Source of the DNA: CAYMCQ01 sp964389025
GTDB lineage: Bacteria > Verrucomicrobiota > Verrucomicrobiia > Limisphaerales > CAYMCQ01
DNA: 41,323 nucleotides
Assembly: GCA_964389025.1 (NCBI GenBank)
Contig: CAYMCQ010000031.1
Coordinates: 1-41,323, forward strand
Direction: 5' to 3'
Made by a program: the position numbers and the translations under genes
Notes under the pieces: generated by a model
What the model saw: the letters and a program-made list of their open reading frames with translations, nothing else
Database searches by the model: none
Told to the model about the DNA's origin: nothing
In this document: positions 8,585-17,561 of the stretch, piece after piece
Numbering within the stretch: position 1 is the stretch's first letter
How the letters are laid out: every line of letters begins with the position of its first letter

Positions 8585-9559
8585 CTACCTTTTGATTCGA
8601 TGAAATTCGAATCGCGCCGGGCGGCTCGCGTCCGCAGCAAGTTCAGCCGTGAGATAGCCGCCGTCTTTCAAAAGTTCGATTCCAGCCAGCGCGGGGCATA
8701 ATCGCACGCGGAAGGGTTTCCATTCCTTTGCCCGGCCAAGCGCCGTGGACATTCGTCGTCCGGCATTCCCAAGAAAATGAATCGTCGGCAGCCCGGCCAG
8801 CAGCCGGCTTTTCCACAAAACAAGATTCGAGTGCAGATGGCCGATGATGGTCTGCTCGATCTGGGCAATTTTGCTGCGAATAATTTCATCGCGGCCCAAA
8901 AACGGCAAAGCGGTCGGGTCATGGCAGAACAACAAAACGCGCTGGTCAGGTTTCAAAGCGGCAAAGGCGCGGCGGATTTCCTGGAGGTGTGCGCCGCGAA
9001 GTTTTTCCCACTCCGCGCGTTCTTTCGGCAGCAAGTCCGGCTCGAACACAGGCAGAGCGACGAGTGAGGAAACGATTCCCATCAAAACGTATTTGCCTAA
9101 CTCGACGCGCCAGAAGGGTTCGAGTTGCAAATCGCTGGTCGCGCGACGCCAGCTTTCCAGCCGCATTCCGCCCTTGCCGGTGAACGTGCTGAGTTTGCCA
9201 AGCTCGTGGTCGCCGAATGCGGCCTGAAAACGGTTTGGAAATTTTTCACGGAGTTTGGTCAGACACTGTCGAGCGCTCTCGCGCGCGGCGGCGTCGCTGA
9301 CTCCGACAAACGTGCTGTTGCACGAGTAATCGCCATTCGCGACGACAAAATCGAATTGACCGGCTTCAGCAAGAAATTTTTCAAGCAAATGATTTTGCCC
9401 GAGCGGATTGTGCATCCAGACGAAACGCAGAAACGCGCTGATTGTAGCGCGCCGAACCGGATTTTTAATTGCGCGATACTCGAAGTCGTTTCCGCGCGCC
9501 TGCTCTGCTGCGGCGGCGTAATGAATGTCACTGAGAATTCCGATTCGGAAAGTTTCCAT
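8585..9559 (-). CDS. Calcineurin-like metallophosphoesterase
   Basis: A 324-residue protein with the five metallophosphoesterase motifs in order: SDIHYA (residues 10-15), NGDYSCNS, GDHE, FCHDP and GHLHSN. These residues bind two metal ions. No signal peptide is evident, so it is probably cytoplasmic. The substrate is unknown; members of this fold cleave phosphomono- or diesters in nucleotides, lipids or proteins. The GDHE box replaces the usual GNHE, a conservative change. It is 6 bp downstream of the PAS histidine kinase gene on the same strand and is very likely co-transcribed with it. The batD/batE pair follows on the same strand after about 110 bp. Confidence 0.87.
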   Translation of the reverse strand: METFRIGILSDIHYAAAAEQARGNDFEYRAIKNPVRRATISAFLRFVWMHNPLGQNHLLEKFLAEAGQFDFVVANGDYSCNSTFVGVSDAAARESARQCLTKLREKFPNRFQAAFGDHELGKLSTFTGKGGMRLESWRRATSDLQLEPFWRVELGKYVLMGIVSSLVALPVFEPDLLPKERAEWEKLRGAHLQEIRRAFAALKPDQRVLLFCHDPTALPFLGRDEIIRSKIAQIEQTIIGHLHSNLVLWKSRLLAGLPTIHFLGNAGRRMSTALGRAKEWKPFRVRLCPALAGIELLKDGGYLTAELAADASRPARFEFHRIKR

Positions 9560-9565
9560 CCCTGA

Positions 9566-10636
9566 TCACGCGCGCAACGGAAAATGAATGCTGAAGGTAG
9601 TGCCTTTGCCAGGTTCGCTCTCGACGGAGATCGTCCCCCGGTGTTCCTGAATGATGCGTCGCGTGATCGGCAGTCCGAGTCCGGTTCCGTCCTTTTTTGT
9701 GGTGAAAAACGGCTCAAAAAGTTGTGGGATGTTTTCCGCCGCGATGCCGACGCCGGTGTCGCGGATTTGAATGCGCAATTGGTTTTCCGCATCTTTCGCC
9801 ACGATTTCAGTGGCAACGCCGAGTTCGCCGTGCGGGCGCATCGCTTCAAGCGCGTTGAAGAAAAGATTGATGAACGCCTGCTCCAGTTGGTGCGCGTCGG
9901 CATGCACCGAATCGTTCGGCGCGTTGAATGACCGGTGAAGGCGAATCTGCCTGCCGTCGAGCTGGTGTTGGATGAGCCGGATTCCGTGGTCGAGAATTTC
10001 ATGCACGCTCGTCGGCGAAAACGCGGCCTTCACCCGCCCGCCAAACTTCAGCATCTGGCTGACGATCGAATCAATCCGGTTCGTTTCGCGGCGGACGATC
10101 TCGCCAAGCTCGGCGTCCTGGTTTTTTTCGACGAGGATGTCCACGAAAGTTTTGATGGGCACGAGCGCATTTTTGATTTCGTGCGCCATGCTCGCCGAAA
10201 GGGTGCCGAGGGTGGCGAGCCGTTCGAACCGCCGCATGTTTTCGTCCAGCGCGGTCAGGTCATGCAGGAGAACCATGACCCCGGCGGTTTCTCCTTGTGA
10301 AGAATGCACGGGGATTGCCTGGGTGCGGATCGGGCTTTGTGTTTTGTCAGTCGCGGAAAAAACAACCTGCTCGTCTTGAAACGAAGCGGACTTTTTCAGT
10401 CCTGCGTTGACCATCTCGCCAAGCGCCGGTGGAATGGCTTCAAATGCCGGCGGCGCATTTTTGTTTTTCCATCCGATCAACCGCGCGGCCTCGGAATTGA
10501 ACGCGGTGATTTTTTTCCGGTCGTCAAAAAGAATGATGCCGCAGGAGAAGTCGCCAGGAATGGTCTTCGCGACGGCAGGAGAATTCTTTCCCGAATCAGG
10601 GCTTTCAGGAGCGGTGCTTTTGCTTTGTCGCGACAT
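9566..10636 (-). CDS. PAS-domain sensor histidine kinase (soluble)
   Basis: A 356-residue kinase without membrane segments. Residues 28-130 form a PAS-like sensor (CGIILFDDRKKITAFNSEAAR). A HisKA domain follows with phospho-acceptor His152 in SMAHEIKNALVP. The HATPase domain has N box FINLFFNALEAM, G1 IRDTGVGI, F box LFEPFFTTKKDG and G2 GTGLGLPI; all are intact, so it should autophosphorylate. The HEIKNALVPIKTF box resembles kinases of the NtrB-like group and those of the 14.5-22.5 kb cluster. No response regulator is adjacent; the downstream metallophosphoesterase is the only close partner. The substrate regulator cannot be named. Confidence 0.88.
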   Translation of the reverse strand: MSRQSKSTAPESPDSGKNSPAVAKTIPGDFSCGIILFDDRKKITAFNSEAARLIGWKNKNAPPAFEAIPPALGEMVNAGLKKSASFQDEQVVFSATDKTQSPIRTQAIPVHSSQGETAGVMVLLHDLTALDENMRRFERLATLGTLSASMAHEIKNALVPIKTFVDILVEKNQDAELGEIVRRETNRIDSIVSQMLKFGGRVKAAFSPTSVHEILDHGIRLIQHQLDGRQIRLHRSFNAPNDSVHADAHQLEQAFINLFFNALEAMRPHGELGVATEIVAKDAENQLRIQIRDTGVGIAAENIPQLFEPFFTTKKDGTGLGLPITRRIIQEHRGTISVESEPGKGTTFSIHFPLRA

Positions 10637-10913
10637 AAAATTCGTTGCTCATCGAATCGCGGCCCGAATTATCGCCGACTGCTCCTGAGACTGCCACCCG
10701 TCCTTTTGATTTTTGGCCGGATTGTTGGTGCATCATCAGCGCATTCAAAACGAAAAGGCAATGGAAAAATTCTTGGAAATTTCTTCTAACTGTCCTGAAT
10801 CACGGCGAAGGAGTCTCAAACCGGGGCAGATAAGCACCCGATTTTTGATTTCTTTCACGCAGTTCTTGGTTTTTCGACGTGCTGGCATCATCGCAGCTTA
10901 AAATTTGGCTTAC

Positions 10914-11780
10914 ATGAAACAACTCAAAGACGCTGTCCGCCTTCGCTCGCTCGGCGACGAACTGGCCGCGGTTCTTTTTTTGCCCGACGCAGGCGGGCGC
11001 TCGCCAGTTTTGATCATTTGCCACGGCGCGGGCGAGTTTAAGGAAAATTATTTCGAGCTGTGCGAATTGCTCGCCTCCAAAGGCGTCGCCACGCTGGCGA
11101 TTGACATGCACGGCCACGGCGAAAGCGGCGGCGAGCGATACTACGTTAGCATGCGCCAGTGGGTCGCAGACATCCGGGCCGGTGTCGAATATCTTTTGCG
11201 CCATCCGAAAATTGACGGAAAGAGAATTGGCGCGTTCGGGCTTTCATCCGGCGGCACTGCGATTTTGGAAGCGGCGCTGGTCGAGCCGAAATTGCGCGCG
11301 CTCGTCGCACTTGACGCCACCGTCCGCAATTCACTTCATTGGTCGCTCACGTTTTTTCTGAAGGCGCTCGTTGGCCTAGGCAGGCTGAAGAAACGTTTGA
11401 CAAAAAATGATCTGCGCGTTCCGCTCGCAAAAATGGGTTGCGCGTTTCATCTGGCGTCCGACCCCGAGGTCGAGAAGCGACTGCACTCGGACCCGCGCAC
11501 GAGCGCTGCGTTCATGCAACTTCCGTTTCCCGGTGCCGCCGAAGCTTTTTTTGTGAACACGCTTCGCCGCGTTTCAAAAATCGTCGCGCCTACGCTCGTT
11601 CTTTGGGGCGCCGAAGACAAACTCGACCCGCCGGAATCCGGCAAGGCGCTTTTCAACGCGCTGACTTGCAAAAAACGGCTTCACATCATTGCTGGAAACG
11701 GCCACGTCGGGCATCTCGACCGGAACAGGCATGAAGTATTTGCATTGACTGCGGAGTGGGCGTTGGAAAACCTTCGGTAA
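10914..11780 (+). CDS. Alpha/beta hydrolase (dienelactone hydrolase/serine aminopeptidase-like)
   Basis: A 288-residue alpha/beta hydrolase. The oxyanion region is CHGAGEFKENY (residues 36-46). The nucleophile elbow is GLSSG with Ser111. The acid is in LWGAEDKLDPPE and the His in GNGHVGHL close to the C terminus, giving a complete catalytic triad. No signal peptide. A TTG three codons upstream (10905) is in frame, but the ATG at 10914 starts directly before the first strand and is preferred. The gene is divergent from the PAS kinase, with about 280 bp between them. The ester, amide or thioester substrate cannot be told from sequence. Confidence 0.85.
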   Translation: MKQLKDAVRLRSLGDELAAVLFLPDAGGRSPVLIICHGAGEFKENYFELCELLASKGVATLAIDMHGHGESGGERYYVSMRQWVADIRAGVEYLLRHPKIDGKRIGAFGLSSGGTAILEAALVEPKLRALVALDATVRNSLHWSLTFFLKALVGLGRLKKRLTKNDLRVPLAKMGCAFHLASDPEVEKRLHSDPRTSAAFMQLPFPGAAEAFFVNTLRRVSKIVAPTLVLWGAEDKLDPPESGKALFNALTCKKRLHIIAGNGHVGHLDRNRHEVFALTAEWALENLR

Positions 11781-11806
11781 CCAGGCGCGCAGTGCGCACC
11801 CCGTAA

Positions 11807-12919
11807 ATGGCGACCAAAATCATCGAAGGTCTGGACGCGAAATCTTTTTCTCGAAAGGAGAAATGGGATTTGCTTTCGCCGTTCCTCAAACAATTTGGCC
11901 GCGAATCCGTCTCTTATGCGACGTTGCAGGAGGGCATGGAATATTTCGTGGATGACCTCGGCTACATCGCTTACACGTCGGTTTATCATCCGGTATTCGC
12001 CCGCAAATGGAAACGCATTGTCCTGTCCGACCCGGTTTGCGAGCCTGAGAATCTGGAAAAACTTGTCCGAAAATTTCTCCAGCACCGTCCGCATGTCGCG
12101 TTCGGCGTCATTTCGGAAAAATGCGGAGAAACGCTGCAAACATTGGGTTTTAAGGTGAATTGCATCGGCTTTGAACCGGAAATTCCAATTCAAACCTACA
12201 ACACCAAAGGTAATTGGAAGGAACTTGATTTGATCAAGCGCGCCCGCAATGAAGCCAGGCGTGAAGGCATTGTCATTCGCGAAGAAGCCGTTGAGAAAAT
12301 CGATCACAAGGCACTCAAAGAAATTTCCCAGCGCTGGATCGGCACCAAGAAAGTCAACGACCGCGAGATTTGGATTTACGCGCGTCGGCCTGTTTTCGAG
12401 CACGAGGAGGACGTCCGCAAATTCATCGCTTACGACAAGGATGGCCGCGTCGTCGGATTTGTTTTTTACGACCCGATGTATCGCGACGGAAAAGTTTTCG
12501 GTTACTCCGCAAACATTTCCCGATGCGACGAGCGGCGTTACGGCAAGCTCGCGACCGCCGTGAACATGGTTGCCGCCGAAATTTTCAAAGCAGAGGGGAA
12601 GGAAACCCTCAGCCTCCTGCTCGCGCCGTTCATGAAGCTCGAAACTGGGAAATACAACGACGACTGGATGACGAAAATGTTTCTCAAACTCACCGTCCGC
12701 TATGGCAACGACATCTACAACTTCAACGGCCTCGCGTTCCACAAATCAAAATATCGCGGCAACGAAAAACCGATCTACTACGCGTCGAACAGCCTGTTTC
12801 CATCAAACGACGTTTACCTGGCTTTTCGTTCCGCAGGCATCACAACGGGCTATTTTTCGACTTGGGGACAGCTCATCCGAGGCATGTTTGCTGCTAAACG
12901 TAACGGAAAGACCGAATAA
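11807..12919 (+). CDS. DUF2156 (LPG synthase C-terminal domain-like) protein
   Basis: A 370-residue soluble protein resembling the C-terminal DUF2156 domain of MprF, which transfers aminoacyl groups from aminoacyl-tRNA to phosphatidylglycerol. It has the paired GNAT-like folds of that family, with KGNWKELDLIKRARNEARREG around residues 128-148 and ISQRWIGTKKVNDREIWIYARRP after it. The membrane flippase part of MprF is absent. Stand-alone DUF2156 proteins are common in Bacteroidetes and Verrucomicrobia and their acceptor is often unknown, so lipid aminoacylation is only a possibility. The gene follows the hydrolase by 26 bp on the same strand and ends just before a terminator-like hairpin. Confidence 0.8.
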   Translation: MATKIIEGLDAKSFSRKEKWDLLSPFLKQFGRESVSYATLQEGMEYFVDDLGYIAYTSVYHPVFARKWKRIVLSDPVCEPENLEKLVRKFLQHRPHVAFGVISEKCGETLQTLGFKVNCIGFEPEIPIQTYNTKGNWKELDLIKRARNEARREGIVIREEAVEKIDHKALKEISQRWIGTKKVNDREIWIYARRPVFEHEEDVRKFIAYDKDGRVVGFVFYDPMYRDGKVFGYSANISRCDERRYGKLATAVNMVAAEIFKAEGKETLSLLLAPFMKLETGKYNDDWMTKMFLKLTVRYGNDIYNFNGLAFHKSKYRGNEKPIYYASNSLFPSNDVYLAFRSAGITTGYFSTWGQLIRGMFAAKRNGKTE

Positions 12920-12936
12920 ACCCGGTTTTGTTTCAC

Positions 12937-12964
12937 CCGCAGTTCAAAAGGACTGTGGCTTTTT
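12937..12964 (+). terminator. Rho-independent terminator-like hairpin after the DUF2156 gene
   Basis: CCGCAGTTC-AAAA-GGACTGTGG forms a 9-bp stem with two G-T pairs and is followed by CTTTTT. It ends only a few bases before the porin start codon at 12968, so it could also act as an attenuator or shield the porin ribosome-binding region. Confidence 0.6.
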
Positions 12965-12967
12965 GCG

Positions 12968-14392
12968 ATGCTAAAATATATGAAAACAAATATGTCCAAA
13001 TTCGTGTTGCGTGTTGGCTTGTTGTTAATCGCACTGGCCTTTGCGCCAAACTCTGTCCGCGCTGAAGAACCGACTGAAAAGTCCGCTTTCATGAAATTTG
13101 CGGAGCAGGATTACCTGCTCGGCACGTGGGGCGGCCTGCGCCCAAATCTTTCCGCGCACGGTGTTGATTTCGAATTTTTCTACCTCGGCTCATTTCCGCG
13201 AAATGTCGAAGGCGGCATCAAAACCGGTGCGGAGTATCAGGGCGCGCTGCTGATGAGCCTGGATTTGAACTCGGACAAACTTGCCGGCTATCACGGCGGA
13301 AATTTCCACGTCAGTTCGGTGTGGCTCCATGGCCGCGACCACTTTTCTGACGAGCACATCGGCGACTTGAACAAGGTCAACCTTGTTGACTTCCCGAATT
13401 CATTCCGGCTTTGGGAGATGTATTATTCGCAAAAACTTTTCTCGGACAAGGTCACGGCCAAAGCCGGCCTCATGTCCGTTGACCGTGACTTCATCCTTCC
13501 TGAATTTTACAACTCCCTCGCCTCAATCAACTTCGTGAACCAGACGTTTTTTTATCCGACGCTTGCCTTTAATCTTTACGACGTTCCTGGTTTTCCGACC
13601 GGCAAACATGCGCTGCCTTCGACGCCGTATGGCTCGCTCGGCGTTCTCTTGCGCGTTGATCCGAACGAAAAAATTTACGCACAGGCCGCTGTTTACGACG
13701 GCAACCCCGACCCCAGCTATCATGGAACCGAGTTTCGCCTCGACGATGACGAAGGCGCGCTGGCGTATTTTGAGGCGGGCTACAAACTCAATCCCGGCAC
13801 GAACACACCCGGCCTGCCCGGCAGCTACAAACTCGGCGCTTACTATCACACGGACAAGTTTTTTGACGCGTATCAAGGCGCGCTTTACGCGGTTGCGAAC
13901 GCCTTCGGCGCGCCTTCCGTTTTCCCGCGCGCTCGTTCAGGAAATTACGGCGGCTATTTTCTAGCGGAGCAATATCTCTGGATGGAAAAGGGCAAGGACG
14001 ATTCCGCGAAGCAAGGTGTCATGGGATTTTTCCGTCTCGCGGGCGCGCCGCCGGACCGCAACCTCACGCAATTGGGCGTGGACGGTGGATTGGTTTTCAA
14101 AGGACTGATTCCGTCGCGCGACTGGGACACGCTCGGCATCGGCGCGTCGTATCTTGAAATCAGCGACGACATCAGCCGCGCGGTGCGCGACGTGAACAAA
14201 GGTTTCGGAACAAAGTTTCGCCGGCCAGATTACGAAGGCGTCGTGGAAATATCCTACAAAGCGCAACTCACGGCCTGGTGGACGGTGCAGCCGAGTGTGC
14301 AATGGGTTTTGCATCCGGGCGGCCTGACGGATTTGGCGCATCAAAATTCTGACGCCGTCGCGTTCATCGTGCAGACGACGGTGCGGTTCTAA
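12968..14392 (+). CDS. OprB-type carbohydrate porin
   Basis: An outer-membrane beta-barrel of about 474 residues. The signal peptide (KFVLRVGLLLIALAFAPNSVRA-EE) is followed by the OprB family opening LLGTWGGLRPNLSAHGVDFEF. Alternating hydrophobic strands run to a C terminus in VQTTVRF, whose terminal Phe is the usual barrel-assembly signal. OprB proteins let sugars and other small solutes diffuse across the outer membrane. Three in-frame Met codons (12968, 12980, 12992) could start translation and none has a strong ribosome-binding site. No sugar-utilisation gene is adjacent, so the substrate is open. A strong terminator follows. Confidence 0.88.
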   Translation: MLKYMKTNMSKFVLRVGLLLIALAFAPNSVRAEEPTEKSAFMKFAEQDYLLGTWGGLRPNLSAHGVDFEFFYLGSFPRNVEGGIKTGAEYQGALLMSLDLNSDKLAGYHGGNFHVSSVWLHGRDHFSDEHIGDLNKVNLVDFPNSFRLWEMYYSQKLFSDKVTAKAGLMSVDRDFILPEFYNSLASINFVNQTFFYPTLAFNLYDVPGFPTGKHALPSTPYGSLGVLLRVDPNEKIYAQAAVYDGNPDPSYHGTEFRLDDDEGALAYFEAGYKLNPGTNTPGLPGSYKLGAYYHTDKFFDAYQGALYAVANAFGAPSVFPRARSGNYGGYFLAEQYLWMEKGKDDSAKQGVMGFFRLAGAPPDRNLTQLGVDGGLVFKGLIPSRDWDTLGIGASYLEISDDISRAVRDVNKGFGTKFRRPDYEGVVEISYKAQLTAWWTVQPSVQWVLHPGGLTDLAHQNSDAVAFIVQTTVRF

Positions 14393-14405
14393 GTCAGTGA
14401 TGAGT

Positions 14406-14457
14406 GACGAGTGACGGGTGGCGCGACCGGCTTGCCCGCTTCACTCGTCGTTTTTTT
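14406..14457 (+). terminator. Terminator after the porin gene
   Basis: GACGAGTGA (14406-14414) and TCACTCGTC (14441-14449) are a perfect 9-bp inverted pair, followed by G and seven T residues (14451-14457). This is a convincing intrinsic terminator that separates the porin from the signalling cluster downstream. Confidence 0.8.
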
Positions 14458-14555
14458 GGAATTAAAATTCTGTCTGAACGCGCGATTTGCCGCTAAAATG
14501 CGCCGGTCGAGAAACACAATTGGTGTGCGATTCGCTTTTTAGAAGACTCATTTCG

Positions 14556-15965
14556 ATGGGTAATTCAGCCATCAAAGACAGTTTGATTGTTTGCCGGAAC
14601 AGCCACGGCGAGGAACTGCGCGCCACGCTGCTGCGGCTGACTCGTTTCGTGGCTATTTTTGAGGTTTACAGCTCGGCGTCGCTTCTCCGCACCTCCGAAG
14701 TGCTCACCGACTTTCGCATCGTCATCGCCGAGCGGACGGTGTATTCGGGCCGCGCCGTCGTCAGCAACATTGTCCACAGCGGCACAGTGACGGTGTGCGA
14801 AGCGAAGCTGGATGAAGGCAGCTTGAACGTCGTCGGCTTCGCGCCGTTGAACGGTCATCTCAGCGTGGCCGACAGCTTCAGCAATTTTCTCACTGACTGG
14901 CAAAAGGTTTACAAGGTCGCGCCGGAATTCAAGGTTGTCGTCGCCGACATGCAAACTTTTCTCGCCGACATGCGGCTGTGGCTTGACCAAATCGAATTGG
15001 AATTTCGTTCGCAGCCCGATTCCAGCCATGCCGACCGTGAAAAAGAATTTCTCGACAAGCTCGGCCAGCCGATTGTCCCCGCGTTCAACGCCATGCACGA
15101 ACGGCTGGAGGACCTTTCGGAAAAAATTGATGAAGAACTCCGCCCCGTCCACCAAAGTTTTGCGAAGCGGCAGTTGCATCCGCTGATGCTTTGCTCGCCG
15201 TTCGCGTATCGCACCTACCACAAACCGCTTGGCTACGCGGGCGACTACGAAATGGTGAACATGATCACGCGCAGTCCCTACGAAGGCGGTTCGCTGTTCG
15301 CAAAGATGGTGAACCTCTGGTTTCTGCGCCAGTATCCGTCCGAAGCCCATCGCAATCGCATCAAGTATTTGAAGGAGCGGCTCGTCGAGGAGTGCGCGCG
15401 GGCTGCGCGAAGCGGAAAACCGCTGCGCATTTTGAATTTGGGCTGCGGGCCGGCTGTTGAGATTCAGGAATTCCTTGCCGAAAGCCCGCTCTCAGACCAC
15501 GCACAATTCACCCTGCTTGATTTCAACGACGAAACAGTCCAGCACACCCACCGCGTTCTGGAGCAGCTTCAAAGAAATCACGGACGCAGAACGCAGATCA
15601 AAATCCAGAAGAAGTCCGTGCATCACGTTCTCAAAGAAAGCGCGAGGCCGAGCGGCGAAAAATACGATTACGTTTATTGCGCCGGACTGTTTGATTACTT
15701 GGCCGACCGCACGTGCAAACAGTTGATGAACATTTTTTATGCGTGGCTCGCGCCGGGCGGCTTGCTCGTGGCTACGAACGTGGAAGCGTGCAAACCGTTC
15801 CGGCACATGCTGGAATTCGTGCTGGACTGGCATTTGATTTATCGGAACGAGGCCGACGGGGCGAAGTTGATTCCCGACGCGGCACCGGGTGACGCCGCCC
15901 GCATCACGAAGGATGTGACCGAAGTAAACATCTTCATTGAAGTGAGAAAGCCAGAAAATGGATAA
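14556..15965 (+). CDS. PhcB-like SAM-dependent methyltransferase with N-terminal PilZ-like region
   Basis: A 469-residue protein. The C-terminal part is a class I methyltransferase: LRILNLGCGPAVEIQEFL (from about residue 290) is the SAM-binding motif I, FTLLDFN is motif II, YDYVYCAGLFDYL follows, and LAPGGLLVATNV completes the fold. The N-terminal 110 residues are a beta-rich, PilZ-like unit; the usual RxxxR/DxSxxG ligands for cyclic-di-GMP are not obvious. The layout resembles proteins annotated as extracellular-factor (3-hydroxypalmitate methyl ester) biosynthesis proteins related to Ralstonia PhcB, which methylate a fatty acid to make a quorum signal. The ATG at 14556 is preferred over an upstream in-frame TTG (14487). 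The gene overlaps the next kinase gene by 8 bp. The Phc assignment rests on gene order as well as sequence. Confidence 0.75.
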   Translation: MGNSAIKDSLIVCRNSHGEELRATLLRLTRFVAIFEVYSSASLLRTSEVLTDFRIVIAERTVYSGRAVVSNIVHSGTVTVCEAKLDEGSLNVVGFAPLNGHLSVADSFSNFLTDWQKVYKVAPEFKVVVADMQTFLADMRLWLDQIELEFRSQPDSSHADREKEFLDKLGQPIVPAFNAMHERLEDLSEKIDEELRPVHQSFAKRQLHPLMLCSPFAYRTYHKPLGYAGDYEMVNMITRSPYEGGSLFAKMVNLWFLRQYPSEAHRNRIKYLKERLVEECARAARSGKPLRILNLGCGPAVEIQEFLAESPLSDHAQFTLLDFNDETVQHTHRVLEQLQRNHGRRTQIKIQKKSVHHVLKESARPSGEKYDYVYCAGLFDYLADRTCKQLMNIFYAWLAPGGLLVATNVEACKPFRHMLEFVLDWHLIYRNEADGAKLIPDAAPGDAARITKDVTEVNIFIEVRKPENG

Positions 15966-17403
15966 ACCACTCGTCAATCAGGCCGAGCTTGAGGCCGCGT
16001 ATGTGAATTATGACCGCCAGCAGGCGATCAATAATTTCAAAGTCGCGTGCCTGCTCGGATTTATTCTGATGCCGGCGGGGACGATTCTCGACCGCTGGGT
16101 TTATCCGGACGCTGCGGGCGATTTCCTGAAGCTGCGTTTGCTCAGCTCGGTTTTGATCGCGCTCTTTTTTGGGATCCTCGTCACGCCGCTTGGCCGGAAA
16201 TATTACCGGGTTCAGGGCGTCATGCTGTTCATGATTCCCGCGTCGTTCATCGCGTGGATGATTTTTTGGAAGGACGGCGCGGGGTCACCGTATTACGCCG
16301 GGCTGTATCTCGTCCTGCTGATGCTTGCGTTCGTGCTGCACTGGACATTCCGCGAAAGCCTCACGGCGTCAGCGCTCGTGCTGGTGATGTATGTCGGCGT
16401 TTGCGTGGCGCACGCGATTCATTTTCACGAGCCGATCGAAAAAAAGATTGCTGGCGAGTTCGCGAACAATCTTTATTTTCTCTCGCTCACGGTAATCATC
16501 GTGTCGGTCGGCAGTTTCTTCCACAGCAAATCGCGCTTCCGGGAATTTGCGTTACGCTTCGAACTCGACAAAAGCAAACAGACGCTGGAGCAGACCAATC
16601 AGAAGCTCGACACGCAAAACAAGGAGCTGGCTGACACCATTGAAAAACTGACCGAAGCCGAGTTGCAACTGGTGCAACAGGAGAAAATGGCCTCCCTGGG
16701 CGTGATGAGCGCCGGCATCATCCACGAAATCAACAACCCGCTGAATTTTGCCACGACCGGTTTATTCACATTGCGCAAGCAGGGCAAAAACCTCGCCCCC
16801 GAACGGCAGGCGGATTTTGAAGATGTTCTCAAGGACGTGGAGGAAGGGGTTTCACGGGTTAAAAACATTGTCTCCGACCTCCGCATGTTCACGCATCCCA
16901 ATACCGACAGCCACGATCAGGTGGCGGTCACCGAAGTCGTGGAGCCCGCCCTGCGTTTCCTGAGCAACGAGCTGAAAGACAAAGTGCGCGTCGAGCAGCA
17001 ATACCCGGAACACCAGACGGTTACTGCCAACAAGCAAAAACTAATTCACGTTTTCACCAACCTGCTGCAAAACTCGCTGGATGCGCTGAAGTCCAAGACC
17101 TTCACCGACGAACAACCGACGATCTGGATCGAAGGCCGCGTGGAAAACGACCGGAGCCTGCTGACCATCCGGGACAACGGGCCGGGCATTGAATCCCAAC
17201 ACCTGAGCAAAATTTTTGATCCGTTCTTCACCACCAAGGACGTGGGCGAAGGCATGGGACTGGGATTGAGCATTTGCTACCGCATCGTGCAGGAATGTGC
17301 CGGCAAGATTTCCGTCCGCACCGAGGCGGGAAAATTCTGCGAATTTACGCTGGAGTTTCCGTTGAAAGGCGAGAGTGTAAAAGCCGAACCCGAAGAGGCA
17401 TGA
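15958..17403 (+). CDS. Six-TM sensor histidine kinase (PhcS-like)
   Basis: 481 residues. The N-terminal 190 residues hold about six membrane helices (ACLLGFILMPAGTIL, LLSSVLIALFFGILV, VMLFMIPASFIAWMIF, YLVLLMLAFVLHW, ALVLVMYVGVCVAH, LYFLSLTVIIVSVG) with no large periplasmic loop, as in kinases that sense lipid-like signals (PhcS, LqsS, CqsS). A coiled coil (about 205-240) leads to the HisKA domain with His256 in AGIIHEINNPLNFA. The HATPase domain is complete: FTNLLQNSLDAL, IRDNGPGI, FDPFFTTKDVG, GMGLGLSI. It overlaps the methyltransferase gene by 8 bp, so the two are translationally coupled, and it would be the membrane sensor of whatever the methyltransferase makes. The ligand is inferred, not shown. 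Confidence 0.85.
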   Translation: MDKPLVNQAELEAAYVNYDRQQAINNFKVACLLGFILMPAGTILDRWVYPDAAGDFLKLRLLSSVLIALFFGILVTPLGRKYYRVQGVMLFMIPASFIAWMIFWKDGAGSPYYAGLYLVLLMLAFVLHWTFRESLTASALVLVMYVGVCVAHAIHFHEPIEKKIAGEFANNLYFLSLTVIIVSVGSFFHSKSRFREFALRFELDKSKQTLEQTNQKLDTQNKELADTIEKLTEAELQLVQQEKMASLGVMSAGIIHEINNPLNFATTGLFTLRKQGKNLAPERQADFEDVLKDVEEGVSRVKNIVSDLRMFTHPNTDSHDQVAVTEVVEPALRFLSNELKDKVRVEQQYPEHQTVTANKQKLIHVFTNLLQNSLDALKSKTFTDEQPTIWIEGRVENDRSLLTIRDNGPGIESQHLSKIFDPFFTTKDVGEGMGLGLSICYRIVQECAGKISVRTEAGKFCEFTLEFPLKGESVKAEPEEA

Positions 17404-17432
17404 GCTTTATGCATTCACCAGTAAAACAAATG

Positions 17433-17549
17433 GCCTTCTCCCTCTCCTCCATCGGATGGAGGAGAGGGCCGGGGAGAGGAGGAGCGCTTTCTTTGATCGC
17501 CCCTCTCCCTGACCCTCTCCCCACTCCTTCGTCGCGGGGCGAGGGAAGA
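17433..17549. repeat. CCCTCTCC-type palindromic repeat inside the signalling operon
   Basis: CCCTCTCCTCCATC (17440-17453) and GATGGAGGAGAGGG (17455-17468) form a perfect 14-bp inverted pair. They are followed by GGGGAGAGG, which is inverted relative to CCTCTCCCTGACCCTCTCCC further on. This interspersed type is widespread in bacterial chromosomes. Lying between the sensor kinase and the next gene, it could weaken read-through or shape the transcript. Confidence 0.7.
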
Positions 17550-17561
17550 ATCTAAAATCTT

